The translations under genes and the position numbers were made by a program. Shown here in pieces: positions 46,396 through 57,975 of a stretch of 64,000 nt of DNA. Position 1 is the first letter of the stretch. Each line of letters opens with the position of its first letter. Source of the stretch: Crocodylus rhombifer (lineage: Eukaryota; Chordata; Crocodylia; Crocodylidae); contig JAVSML010021632.1 of NCBI GenBank assembly GCA_038503035.1, forward strand, positions 1 through 64,000. The letters are read 5' to 3'. The notes below the pieces were generated by a model. That model did no database searches, was not told the origin of the DNA, and was given only the letters and a program-made list of their open reading frames with translations.

Positions 46396-46942
46396 TCCCT
46401 TTGTCAGGCTGAGGAAGTACCTGCAGGTGGTCCTGTTTGGAAGGAATAGTAAAGAACCCAGAGGTTGGCCTGGCCCGCAATGCAGACAAGAAAGCCAGTC
46501 AGTAAAAATGGAAATGGAGGCATCAGGGGTAGAAGGACAGGCTATGTGGGGAGTAGGGAGGAAAAGGGAATGTAGCAGCACAGGTAAAAGTGCAGAGGTG
46601 CCTGGGGTGTCAGATGTCCAGCAAGTCGCAATGTGCCAGAATTCCACTGTCAGTGTCTATATTGAGTCTATGAGTTTCTGTACCTACTACCTAGGAGGCT
46701 GCCGAAGTGTAACTCACAGGTCCAGCTCTGAAAAGTGGTTTGCATTGTAATTTGTTCCCTCTCAGGATCAGGCCTGTGTTTTTTTGGTGAGGAATATGCC
46801 CCCACAGGTAGTTGGGTTTTGTTGTCTTTGATAGATTCTGGTGTACAGTTTGTGAGGGTACTAGAGATAGTTGGCAGGTTTTGTGTTTTGAGCTGTAGAA
46901 AGTTGGCTTCAGTTCTGGTGATGAGGTTAGGCACTTGTATAA
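46396..46942 (-). mobile_element. Penelope-like element fragment (minus)
   Basis: The minus strand holds the same order as 38241-38930 downstream of the GIY-YIG region: CTTTTCAGAGCTGGACC, CACTTCGGCAGCCTCCTAGG, a GACATCTGACACCCCAGGC block, TTCCTCAGCCTGACAAAGGG. The GIY-YIG core is not recognisable. It ends at 46396 where the LTR entered. Confidence 0.7.
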
Positions 46943-47016
46943 ATGTACAAACCACTTTTCAGTGCTGGGCCTGGGAACTGCACTTCATCAGCCTCCTTGG
47001 TAGTAGGTACTGAAAC
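46943..47016 (+). mobile_element. Penelope-like fragment (plus), left piece
   Basis: ACAAACCACTTTTCAGTGCT, then CTGCACTTCATCAGCCTCCT and AGTAGGTACTGAAACTC is the inverted copy of 46670-46742. It resumes after the CR1 at 49110. Confidence 0.65.
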
Positions 47017-49109
47017 TCAACCTGAGATACAGGACCTCCATCTAACCCAGGAGGTTCACAGCCCCACCAGGGAGACGCCTTGTTGGACCTGGTCCTGGCC
47101 ACGGGCGACGACCTGGTGAGGGGCTTGTGGGTGCTGGACCACCTGGACAACAGTGATCATCGCCTGCTGGAATTCACCATCCAATGCAAGGTGGCAAAGA
47201 CCTGCAGCAAGTCAGCAGCCCTGGACTTCAGGAGGGTGGACTTCAATAAGGCAAGGAGAATAGTCAAGGAGGCACTGAGGTCCTAGAAGGGAGACAAATC
47301 AGGTGTCCAAGAAAAGTGGTCATTCCTTAAGGAGACAATCCTCCAAGCCCAAAGAAAGGTAATCAAAGGGGGCAAGAGGGTGCAAAAGCCCCTAAGGCTC
47401 ACCAAAAGCATACAGGAACATCTAGCTAAAAAGGAGGCATACACCCAATGAAAGGGAGGGGCCATCACCAGGGAGGACTATACCTCAGTTGCTCGAGGCT
47501 GTAGGGGGCTGGTCAGGAAGGCCAAAGCGGAGATGGAACTGGAACTAGCTACCCAGATCAAAGACAACAAGAAGTCCTTTTTTAAATACATAGTGGGTAA
47601 AAAGAAGGTACTGGGTAACGTGGGGCCTCTGCAAGATACGCTAGGAAATCTGGTCGTCGCACCAGACAACAAAGCTAACCTATTTAACAATTTCTTTGCC
47701 TCCATTTTTCTGAGCAGGGACTGGGTCACCCACCACCACCACCAGGACCCCTGTAGACCCAAGGGAAGGCACACCTAGGCCTTGCAGTGAGGACGTAGTC
47801 AGGGAACTTCTGGAGGGATTGGATATATTTAAATCAACTGGTCCTGATGATCTCCATCCCAGACTGCTGAGGGAATTAGTAGATGTCATTGTGGAACCCC
47901 TGGCATGGCTTTACGAGCACTCATGGTGCTCTGGCATGGTGCCAGAGGACTGGAAAAGGGCCAAAGTGGTTCCCATTTTCAAAAAAGGGAGGAAGGAGGA
48001 CCCAGGAAACTATAGGCCAGTCAGTCTTACCTTGATCCTGGGTAAGCTTTTTGAGAGAATTATCCTGGCACATGTCCACAAGGGGCCAGCAGGGGAGATT
48101 ATGCTTAGGGGCAACCATCATGCGTTCATTAGAAGCAGGTCAGACCAACCTGGTAACCAACACAGTAACTTGGGCCACACCCAGAGAGTGGTGGTGGATG
48201 GATGTTATTCAACCTGGAGGGATGTGGGAAGTGGGGTCCCCCAGGGCTCAGTCCTCAGGCCCACACTGTTCAATTTCTTCATCAGTGACTTGGCTGCAAT
48301 CAGACTTAGACAGGTTACAAGGGTGGGCGGATGAGAACAGGATGAGTTTCAACACTGACAAGTGCAAGGTGATGCACCTGGGGGGAAAGAACGAGCACCA
48401 TATCTACAGGCTGGGGAACTCCCTTCTCATCAGTGCAGAGGCAGAAAAGGATCTTGGAGTCATTATTGATGCCAAAATGAACATGGGCTGACAGTGTGGG
48501 GACACGGTCAGGAAGGCCAACCATACCTTGTCATGAATCCACAGATGCATCTCAAGCAGGTCCAAGGAGGTGATCCTATGCGACACTGGTCAGGCCACAG
48601 CTGGAGTACTGTGTCCAGTTCTGGGTGTCGTGCTTCAGGAGGGAAGTGGACAACATGGAGAGGGTCCAGAGGAGGGCCACTTGCATGATCAGGGGCAGCA
48701 GGGCAGACCCTACAAGGAGAGGCTACGGGACCTGAACCTGTTCAGCCTCCACAAGAGAAGGCTGAGGGGCAATCTAGTGGCCATTTAAAAATTAGTCAGA
48801 GGGGACCAGCAGGCATTGGGGGGGGTCCCTGTTCCACTGAGCACTACCAGGAGTGACTAGAAATAACGGTCACAAGCTGGCAGAGGGTAGGTTTAGGTTA
48901 GATATCAGGAGGCGCTACTTCACGGTCAGGGCAACTAGGGCCTGGAACCAGCTTCCAAGAGAAGTGGTGCTGACTCCTACCCTGGGGGTCTTTAAGAGCA
49001 GGCTAGATGAACACCTTGCCGGGGTTGTTTGACCCCAGTACTCTTTCCTGCCATGGCAGGGGTCTGACTTGATGATCTGCTCAGGTCCTTTCTGACCCTA
49101 CTAACTATG
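47017..49109 (+). mobile_element. CR1 LINE, EN/RT relic with palm deletion
   Basis: The order runs from the endonuclease C terminus (47080: MLDLVLATGDDLVRGLWVLD, NSDHRLLEF) through the linker (47530-47700: KSFFKYIVGKKK) to RT fingers (47819-48290: [60 protein letters not shown]). At about 48295 it jumps straight to [20 protein letters not shown], losing the FADD-containing segment kept in the copy at 41606. The 3' end with CTAACTATGAAA is at 49109. Frameshifts and stops occur throughout. It sits inside the plus-strand Penelope-like fragment. Confidence 0.9.
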
Positions 49110-49372
49110 AAATATACACAGCGGAATCCTGGCAAACTGTGACCTGCCGGACATCTGACACCCCAGGCGCCTCTGCACTTTTCCCTGCACTGCTACATCC
49201 CCGTTTCCCTCCACCCCAGCCTGTCCCTCCCCCACTGACACCTCCATTTCCATTTTCATTGACTGCCTTTCTTGCCTGCATTGTGGGCCAGGCCAGCCTC
49301 TGGCTTCTTTACTATTCCTTCCATCCAGGACCAACTGCAGGTATTTCCTCATCCTGACAAGGGGTTTTCAAT
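49110..49372 (+). mobile_element. Penelope-like fragment (plus), right piece
   Basis: CACAGCGGAATCCTGGCA, then CTGCCGGACATCTGACACCC, CTTTCTTGCCTGCATTGTGG, CTTCCATCCAGGACCAACTG, CCTCATCCTGACAAGGGG is the inverted copy of 46396-46650. It lacks the terminal AATAAAAGATATC tail. Confidence 0.7.
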
Positions 49373-49599
49373 CCTAAAGGTTCCAAAGATACATTTTTTT
49401 AAGTACTCCTTTTTTTTCATAATAAACATATAGATATAAAAAACACAAGCCATCACACACAGTAACATCATATGTCCAACACAACACAACATCTTTACTT
49501 CTTGCTGTCAATTCCTTTATAAAATGAAAGGCTCTGTGACAGTTCCATTTGGGTACCTTTGATGTTGCTGCTGATGCTACTGCTGTTGAGCCAGCTAAG

Positions 49600-50090
49600 T
49601 TATTTTACCTGTTCTCACATAAAGTGGTAGAACAGACATGAGGCTGTAGGGGAGGAGGAGACCTCACTGGGGCACACTGCCATGTTGTGCAGGAAGGGTG
49701 CACCTTAACACACACACACAGAGTCACACCCACCACATCATGAGTTTTGCCTGTTAGCAGCCAGAGGTGCAGTGCCCCAGAAGACAGACTCCCGCAGTGA
49801 GACACACACAGCTGGCAAGCTTTGTGGCCTCAGCAGGGGCCACCATCCCTGCAGTTTTCAGCCCGCTGCACCTTAACACACGCAGGGTCATCTATGTTAC
49901 GAGTTTTGTCTGTCACCAGCTTGAGGTGCATTTCCCCCAAGCCCCTGCACCAATCTTCTTGAAACCTGGCAGGCTTTGTGGCCTCAGAAGGGGCCACCAC
50001 TCCTGCAGTTTTCACCTAAATGAGTTTTCATGCTCTCAGCAGAGGCTACCACCCCTGCAAGTTTCACCTAAATCAGAGACAAAATAACAA
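49600..50090. repeat. Degenerate tandem repeat of about 150 bp
   Basis: The unit TGCACCTTAACACAC...GAGTTTTG...CAGGCTTTGTGGCCTCAG, GGGGCCACCA, CCTGCAGTTTTCA occurs at about 49690-49862 and 49866-50019, with a shorter third version at 50020-50072 (CTCAGCAGAGGCTACCACCC, CCTGCAAGTTTCACC). It grades into GAATC-rich repeat sequence at 50140. Confidence 0.65.
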
Positions 50091-50139
50091 ACTTATAGAT
50101 ATTTCATTGATCCCCCATTATACCCTATGGCGTATAATC

Positions 50140-50270
50140 TCCGAGGCAGCTCCGAAGCTTTGGAGACACTTTGGACGGATTGAAGCGGCAAACCGATCCA
50201 GAGCTCCAGACTGAATCGCTAATATCTGAAGTGGCTGGATCTGAAGCCCAATTGAATACCTGCCTACTTG
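50140..50270. repeat. GAATC-rich repeat fragment
   Basis: CCGAGGCAGCTCCGAAGCTT and TTTGGACGGATTGAAGCGGC resemble the repeat at 334-480 in word composition. The alignment is loose. Confidence 0.35.
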
Positions 50271-50837
50271 CATAGGCCTAAGCAAAAGCTTATGTGGAGT
50301 CTATTACTACCGAAAGGGAACCTGATCTTATCTTGGTTGTTGCTGTTTTTCCAAGAAATGCTGTGGTCATTCAGGAAATCCATCTAATCCCTTAATTGTT
50401 TGGGGTCAAAAATTGGGCCACATTTTTTTAAAAGTTTCACATGCAAAACATTGGCACAACTACCTACCTACAACTGAAGGTGCAGTTATGGTGGTTCTAT
50501 GTAAAAAACAGAGAACTGCATACGCATATAGTTAGGAAGTTACCTAAACAGCTACCTGCACATGAAATTACCCTATTTGTAGGAAAAGAGGAGCACAATG
50601 TATATCCTGTGGACCTGTAAATTCAAGTTCTAAAAAAAATCCTTATTTCTGTTGGGAGGAGGATAGTACAGATTTTTTCATATACAAAGCACCTAGCACA
50701 GTGTGTATACTACCAAAATCAAGCAATACCAATAATACATTACTGTGTTCCTCTTGCTAGATTTTGACCTTGACTATTGCGATACATTTCATAAATGCTT
50801 TGACAATCTTTTTTTCTGTTAAGCAATTTTATCTGGG

Positions 50838-51016
50838 TAAGTGTCATTACACAATCTATTCCTGCCAGTAAAAAAAGTACAGGCAGGGGTGTGCAGGCAG
50901 GGGATCACAACTCTGCCCTGGCTCCCTGCAGCAGTGACAGCCTGGTCTGGAGCAGGCAGATAATGTGCAGTCACAAGTGTCACTATACAATCTATTCCTG
51001 CCAGTAAAAAAAGTCA
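50838..51016. repeat. Direct repeat, 40 bp, 137 bp apart
   Basis: GTGTCATTACACAATCTATT followed by CCTGCCAGTAAAAAAAGT at 50840 recurs at 50977 as GTGTCACTATACAATCTATT and CCTGCCAGTAAAAAAAGT. Confidence 0.75.
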
Positions 51017-51674
51017 CACTAAGACCCGGTAAGTAGGGAAAATGTATAACAGTAAAATAAACTGTAATAATTGTAATTGTAAATAATTGTATAATTGTAA
51101 AATAAACTGTTATTTCTACATTTTCTTTGAGGTAGATCCTGGGTTGCACTTTAATTCAAAAAGTGATCTTGTGCTTAAAAAGGTCGGAGACCACTGACTT
51201 GGAGAGAGCAAAAGGAACAGAACTGCAAAGAGAAAAGCCACAATATTGCTAAAGGGCAGGGAGTATAGCTGACAGGGCAAGGCTTTCTGCCTCTCTTCAA
51301 AGCCCCAGTGATGCCTCCCTAGATAAACATGCTGTGACTGGCACTCTATATTTAGTCAATTATTTCTTATGTGTGGAAGGAGAGCATGTCAAGAGTCAAG
51401 ATAAAATTGCAAAGGTGAGCACACAGGCTGGGAAAAGGAATCATTTTCCTAGCAGGCCCTTGCCACCTGGTTATCCCAGGAAATGCAGCATCACCTATTT
51501 TAGAGTTCTCTGCTCCCCTTTCAATGTGGGTAATGTAAGACATGGGCAGGGAACCAGCAGTCGCTTGTAAAGGAGCTATGCTACCAGGCCCCGGATCCAG
51601 CCGGATGGAAAGCTTGATTGCTAGGGAACTCCTTATGGGTGACAAGCTGACACTTGACACCCTTCAATGAACCC

Positions 51675-53070
51675 ACAGGGCATTTTTATATGTGCTCTGG
51701 AGGTGGTGGGGGGGCTTTAATTAAGGTGGCTCCAAGAGCTGCTCTAATTAAAGAACCCACAGTGTCTCATGTATCAGTGACCCCATGCTTCAAAATGGCA
51801 GCAGAGTGCTAAAATTTGTTTGACAAGCTTTAATTAAAGCACCCTGTCGCAGGAGTATCATTTCTGGAGCCTCTCCAGACGTGCAGGTCCGACCTCCTGC
51901 AATGGGCCCACCGCCCGCCTATTCTCACCTGCCACGTCTTGATCTTGTTCATAATTAAGAAATGATGAAACCTAGCAGGAAGCTGCCCATTTTTATACAC
52001 CCCGATGACAGGGGGTGCTGTCTGCGTCTCCTTTCCTCCCCTGCACCGCAGCCCAAGCCTCGCAGTTGTTGCTAAAGTAATCTTCCTCCGGAACATGGTA
52101 TTGGGTCTCAGCCCTTCGCTTGCCTTTTGGGGCTCCTCAACACCCTTCTCACTCTTGGGGCCCCTTATTGCCCCCCCCCCACACTGTAGGTTCCTCACTA
52201 CCCTCACTGTCGGGATCTTTACCGCCCCCTCGTCAGGGTTTTCTCCACCACCCCCTTCTAGGGCCTTTGCCGCGCTCCTCGCGCTCTTTGCCCCCTCTAG
52301 GGCCCTTTCGCAGCTGGGGCTACAACCTCCCCACACCGAGCACCCCTCCGGTACTCATCACGCTGTGCACCCCGTGTCACTGCTCACTGTGCCCTGTTGG
52401 GCAGCGGGAACCCCCCAAGCTACTGGGGAGCCCCCGTGAGGCCTTCTCTCACCCTTATAGCCTCACACGGTCCTCCGGTATAACAATAACCAAATCATAA
52501 GCCAAACGGCTGATAACTAAATCATGAGACAAACGGCTGTGGCAAAACAACAAGGAGCCTCCTGGCTCATAACAGAAACTGCATGCCATGCTGGCTCTTA
52601 GTTCCTACTTCCCATAGGATTCTGTCTACCCCATATCATTGCAGTCGGTCAGAGCGCTTGGGCTGCGGCCCTCGACCCAGTCTGCTCAGCTCTCCCGCAG
52701 AGCTCCTGCTCCTGCGGCTGCCAGAAGGGGACTGCTCCCTGGGCCTTCTGCCTGGGCTTAAGAAGGACTAAGCCCCGCCCCTTCCTGGCTCTAGACTTCC
52801 CTGGTTGCTAAGGCAACCCACACCTGCACAGTCTTGGGGACGGACAGTTACGCTTCCCCCCTCCTGCCACCAGAGGTCTCTGCTGAGCCAATTCCACCCT
52901 CCAGTCGCAGAGCACCTAAGAGCCCTGCGACACACCCCCATTGCCATTTTGAAGCATGGAGACACTAATACACAAGATGTAGAAGCTGGCTGGAGCATGC
53001 TAATTAGCACACTCCAGAAGACTTAATTAATCAATTAATTGAGTCCCAGCATGTCTACAGGCATCCACAG
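51675..53070. mobile_element. Short dispersed element split by a solo LTR
   Basis: The left half (51675-51839) and right half (52938-53070) together match the element at 38973-39313 in reverse orientation: GGGCATTTTTATATGTG, CTTTAATTAAGG, GTGTCTCATGTATCAGTGA, then CCATTTTGAAGCATGGAGAC, CTAATTAGCACACTCCAG, CATGTCTACAGGCATCC. The break is exactly where the LTR lies. Confidence 0.65.
51845..52932. mobile_element. Solo LTR with exact CACCC target duplication
   Basis: The 1088-bp unit begins TGTCGCAGG and ends CCTGCGACA, a perfect 9-bp terminal inverted repeat with retroviral TG...CA ends. CACCC occurs at 51840-51844 and again at 52933-52937. It interrupts a short dispersed element at one point, confirming insertion. 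Inside there is a 20-bp tandem echo (CAAATCATAAGCCAAACGGC, then AAATCATGAGACAAACGGC) at 52490-52540 and a GC box (CCCCGCCCC) near 52773. A TATAAAAA on the minus strand at about 51993 and a weak TTAAGA on the plus strand at 52759 leave orientation open. No viral genes remain. Confidence 0.85.
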
Positions 53071-53290
53071 TGTCTTTCTCTGTAGAGGAAAGAAAATCCC
53101 CATATAGTTTACCAGCCAGAGATGCTCTAGTAAGTTTTCCCTCCTCCAGGTCCTTTCTGTGAAAGGAGATAATCAGGTACTCCATTTTCTTTTCATGTCT
53201 AATATTTCCTAAAACTATTAAAAAAGAATCCCTGATTATTTTAGGAACAATGGTTTTAGGGTACTTCTATAAAATCCTTATAAAAGCCTA

Positions 53291-53653
<363 letters not shown>

Positions 53654-53924
53654 CTAGTTGGAAAGGGGAAAAAATAAGAATTGTTATTTTTGGGTAAGCT
53701 AAAAAAAACATGTTAACTTGTTATAGAGTGCAGGTATCTCTGTGCAGCTATCTCAGGATGGTGTCACACATTCAACTTAACAGCACATTCAAACAGTTTA
53801 GTGCCATTGTGGCATTGTAAAATTGCTTCCTTTCAAGGGAGGATTATCTGGATATTTCATCAAGTAATACATACTGACGTGTACCAGCTTAATACATCAC
53901 AATATTCCAATGCATGAACGGCAC

Positions 53925-54145
53925 GTGCCCCTGGCAGCTGGTGGGGCACAGTGGCGGTGGGAGCATGGCAGCGGCGGAAGCGGTGGGAGCCCAGTGGCAG
54001 TAAACTGGGGAGCTCCTGCTGGTGCTGTCAGCGGCGGGGGGGAGTGGCGAGCACTGATCAAGAATCAGTGACCACCCGCAGCCACCGCTGGCGGCAGCAG
54101 CAGCCAGCAGGGATTGCAGTGGTGGGGTGGCAAGTGGCTACCACC
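53925..54145. repeat. GGC/GCG-rich low-complexity patch
   Basis: Repeated GGCGG, GCAGCGGCGG and GTGGGAGC words stand out from AT-rich flanks. CpG-containing triplet-like runs occur, but no exon or promoter is supported. Confidence 0.5.
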
Positions 54146-55944
54146 CGTGACAGTGTCAGTGGCACTTTCTTGCAGGGAGTGCACCGCCACATGCAGGGGA
54201 TGCATGTGTACCTGCATGCACCCCCTACGTGTCACCCTGTTCCAATAATTTGCAACCACTGTACATGAACAGGTGACTACACCTTAGACTGGATACTCTA
54301 TACAGGGTATAATAGCTCCCTTTAAACAACACTTACAAACATTTATTTACTTAGAATCATGCCCCTTTTTTTCCCCTTCTGTCCCCCTCTCTTAACACTT
54401 AAGACAGGCACAGGGACAATCAAGGAGGCTTAATTAATGGGATTTTTTTCACAATTTCTATATTTGAATAGATGCTTACTGGAACATCAGGAGCCATTGC
54501 AGTTACAAATTAAGGAAATTAAAATACAGCTTCAGTTCATATGTCTGTTAAAGATTTAACATTTCTTGCTTATATTGAGTCTAATGTTGCAACTGGAGCC
54601 CTGAAAACAATGCTGCAGCACATTCCATTGCTTTAAAACTAATTGTAATGTTGGGATTATCTAAATTTGCTTGTGAGAGACTTGCCTGGATTTGAGCCAA
54701 GCACAAGGCAAACAGGACTTGTGTAGACTCCTTCCCACAGCCCTGCTATTCATATGTTCCTAACTAGTAACTGTGTTTCAAATCTGGGCTATGTGATAAT
54801 TTAGTTACACATAAAAATGGTAACAAAGAGAATGATACCACCAAGATAATTTGTACTTATGACCAATCATGTGATTTGAAACCTGAGCTCCAGAAATGAA
54901 ATATTTGAACACCAAGACCCAAAAAGGCACAGAGCCCATAGAATTCAGAGCTTTGCGATGAGACAAAAAATAAGCCTGAATATTGACTTACTACTGTATT
55001 TCTAAAATCTAATCTGCATAAAAAGTTGTAGTGGTTTGTCAGAGCATCTTATGGAAAGGATTAATTTCCAGTAGTATTAGAAGGATACAATTCTTTGCTC
55101 TCATTGAAAAAGTAGCAGCTAAGTGCTTGCTTCTGCAAAGAGTTTGCAATAGGAAGATGTTGTCTAAACTTTTAGGAAACAAACATGCTTGCAAAGACGA
55201 CTAAAACAACAAAACATTTCTGAATGCCAACCATAACGAAAAGTATTGAAAAGTGATATGGGTGGATATGTCTCTGACAAGTCTGGAGCAGCTTAATCTT
55301 TTTTCTTCTTTTGCTTGCTTGATTTTTTGTTGTTGTTTGCTTTGCTTTGTTTTTTTAAGATAACTGCTTTTAACATGATTGCTTAACTGTACAATTTTTG
55401 GGAAATGCTCTCATGGCACAAATAGCTGCTTTCAGATTGCACAGAGGCATTCCGTCTGGATAAATTACAGAAGAACATCTGTATAAACCAAACAAAATAT
55501 GCATAAAATAATAATGAACCTAATGCTACAAAAGCCAGAATAGTCAATGTTGACAGCTGTAACTGCAGCATTAAAATAGCTCACTGAGCAAACCTAGTAA
55601 ATCAAAGCAAATGTAGTTGATGGAGTAACACCAAGTAGTGTTCCATGAACACTGAGGGAGGTAACAGTGGTTGAACAACAAATATGGCATAGCCAAGCTT
55701 ATGGTTTCTGTTAAAGACACAGGTGAAGAAGTTTTGTCCTAGTTGGTCCCCAGGTGAAGAAAAAACCAAATGCAGATGATTTGAAAAAGAGAGATGTCAG
55801 GAAGACAGAAAAAAAAAATAGAATAAAAGCCACTATATATAAGGCAGCTAAAATGCCAGCCTAGCTTGGAAGCTGGAGAATGGTAGTATTATGGAACACC
55901 CCCATCAATGTGACAGGTGGCCATCTTGGCACCATAAGTCCCGC

Positions 55945-56255
55945 CCCCATCACCCCACCCCTTTCCCCCCCTTACATGGTGTGTGAAGTCACAAACCCTG
56001 CCCCTGCCCCAGTCACATGACACATGATATCACAAACCCCACCTGTTCCCCCAGTGATATGGTGTGTGACATCAGCAACCCCACTGCCAACTCCCAGTCA
56101 CATGACGTGTGACATCACAAACCCCACCCCCAGCCACATGATGTGTGGCATCAGCAACTCCATCCCCACCCCCAGTCACATGATGCATGATATCAGATGA
56201 GTGTCCAGTCACATGGTGTGTGACACCACCAGCACATGGTCCATGACATCAGAAG
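55945..56255. repeat. Minisatellite of E-box and CRE-like words
   Basis: About eight units of 30-45 bp alternate CACATG(A/G) with a TGTGTGACATCA-type word and a CCCCACCCCCAG spacer, for example at 56097-56135. CACATG is an E-box half and TGACATCA resembles a CRE/ATF site, so each unit carries two potential binding sites. A CCAAT motif (AACCAATGGGC) follows at about 56416. It may be an enhancer of the element to its right or just a minisatellite. Confidence 0.6.
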
Positions 56256-56461
56256 GACAGCCCATTCAGGCACCAAAGCCCACCTCTCATGCTGCAAGAC
56301 CTGCCCTAACATGGTACAGTCATGACCTATCAGGCCCTAGTCCACCAGGCACAGGCATGGCCTATGGGGTAGCAAGGGGATTGTGGCCCCTCTGACAACC
56401 CACCCCACCACCCCCAACCAATGGGCAGGGGTTTTAGAGGCCTCAGATCTCCCCAAGAACA

Positions 56462-57233
56462 GTGCCAAACCAACCAGAGCAAGTAGAGGGGTGGGGCCTA
56501 GGCTGCAAGCCCACCCAGTCTACCTGCTTTCCCAAGCAGGCCCTCTGTTTGTCTGAGACTGCACTAAGGCAAGCAGGGGCAAATATGGATTCTTACACAA
56601 TGCCTGTAAGGTCTCTCACCTTCACCACAACCCCAAGACTTGTTAGACAGCCACTTAGAAACCATTACCATAGAAATAGTTTTGAGGAGGACAGCCCCCT
56701 AACCCAAAGACTTCCTTAGATGCCTGACCTGGATCTGGAAGCCCCAGTGAACATGCAAGAGGAGGCCCAGGCCCCCAAAGCAGACATTGAGATTTTGGAA
56801 GAAGAGAGTGACTTTGTGCCAGAGTCTGCATGAGAAGAAGAGGTCATCGGGGGAGCAGAGATGCCGGTAAGAGGTTTGAAGCATGGTTGTGGGGGACACT
56901 TAGATTTTGATGGTGGTGTGGGTTCACCCAATGGGTGGTGAGGTAAGAAGTAGCTAAGGATTCATTAAACAGTGGGTAACTAAGGCTTTTATTTGAACCA
57001 TTCCGCAGTTAGATGGAGCCTTTTTAATGACTCGAGAAAACCTGCCCACCAGCACACCTGTAAAGCTGACACCAGAAAGAAGCAGCTGTTTTTGCAGAGA
57101 ACAGAAACCAGATGATGATGACAATTTAAGAAGACAATTAGGCATTGAATCAACAGGTCCTGTTTCACATCAAGAACATAAAATCTTCACAAAATCTCTT
57201 ATGCATGTTTCTTTTTATGGCATAATGAAATAG
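56462..57233 (+). pseudogene. Unidentified acidic reading frame with candidate intron
   Basis: One frame runs 56462-56866 with stops at 56717-56719 and 56831-56833. The second part starts MPDLDLEAPVNMQEEAQAPK and is strongly acidic. At 56867 there is a good donor (CCG|GTAAGA) and at 57008 a good acceptor (ATTCCGCAG), enclosing 142 bp. The frame continues in phase through 57009-57233, which contains SSCFCREQKPDDDDNL. CFCRE followed by an acidic run resembles the LxCxE retinoblastoma-binding motif of small DNA virus oncoproteins, with Cys in the Leu position. I do not recognise the protein. It lies on the same strand as the polymerase relic at 60.7 kb. It could be viral, an LTR product or chance. 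Confidence 0.3.
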
Positions 57234-57355
57234 TGTTTGAGGATTAGACTTCTTGAAAAGTGCTGGGGTTTTATTTTTGATAAGGGGGGTCAAGGTTCTC
57301 ATGATTGTGTTATTTGGTTATATCGAGATACAAATCAACATATTTTAAGACTAAA

Positions 57356-57405
57356 GGGAATCTTTTTTAGTGGTAACTGAGGGAATCTTTTTTAGTGGTG
57401 ACTGT
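57356..57405. repeat. 25-bp tandem duplication
   Basis: GGGAATCTTTTTTAGTGGTA plus ACTGA is followed at once by GGGAATCTTTTTTAGTGGTG plus ACTGT. Confidence 0.85.
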
Positions 57406-57766
57406 CTTAAAACATTTGGTATATACTTTTACTTTATATACAGTACACAGACATGTTTTTTTCTTACTGTATTATTTAATTTTTAATACAGAGGATTTAT
57501 TCATTGTATCATTTGATTTTTATTACAGAAAACTTATCTAATGGGACAGACACTTGCAATTTTTCCACAGCAAGGTAAACATTTATTATAAAATGGAGGG
57601 TTATTTGTGGCTGTGTTAATATAAGCATACTAAATTATAACGACTGCTTGTTAACTGTTTGTTTTTAAATGGAGTCCCTTCTTCTAAAATAGAAAAGCAA
57701 AACAAACACATACATTCATGGTTTTTATCCAGTGGTAAGGTAAATTTTCTGAAATCAGCTTTTGAA

Positions 57767-57975
57767 AGGTTATGTGTTTCTTTGGGGGGAGAGGTTAGAT
57801 GTGTATGAATTAGTCCCCTGTGAATGTAGAATTAGGGGTGGGGTGGTGGTCGGCCCTGTGAGTATAGAGATAAGGGGTTAAACCTTTTTTTGTTTGCTTG
57901 TTATTTGGATATGTGTGAATTAGTGTCCATCCTCCCCCACCCGAATGTGGAGATAGAGGGTGGGGTTAAGCAAAT
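57767..57975. repeat. Degenerate repeats of GTGTATGAATTAG/TGTGGAGATA
   Basis: The words ATGTGTATGAATTAGTCCCC, CTGTGAATGTAGAATTAGGG, CTGTGAGTATAGAGATAAGG, ATGTGTGAATTAGTGTCC and CGAATGTGGAGATAGAGGG recur in order every 50-70 bp, with GGGGTGGGG spacers. Confidence 0.5.

Noticed and set aside
49600..50090. CRISPR-like repeat array
   Set aside because: Repeats are long, degenerate and adjacent without unique spacers of constant length, in vertebrate DNA.
52005..52500. Two long overlapping frames (144 and 126 codons)
   Set aside because: Both lie within the solo LTR, are Pro/Ser-rich from C-rich DNA, and resemble no retroviral protein.
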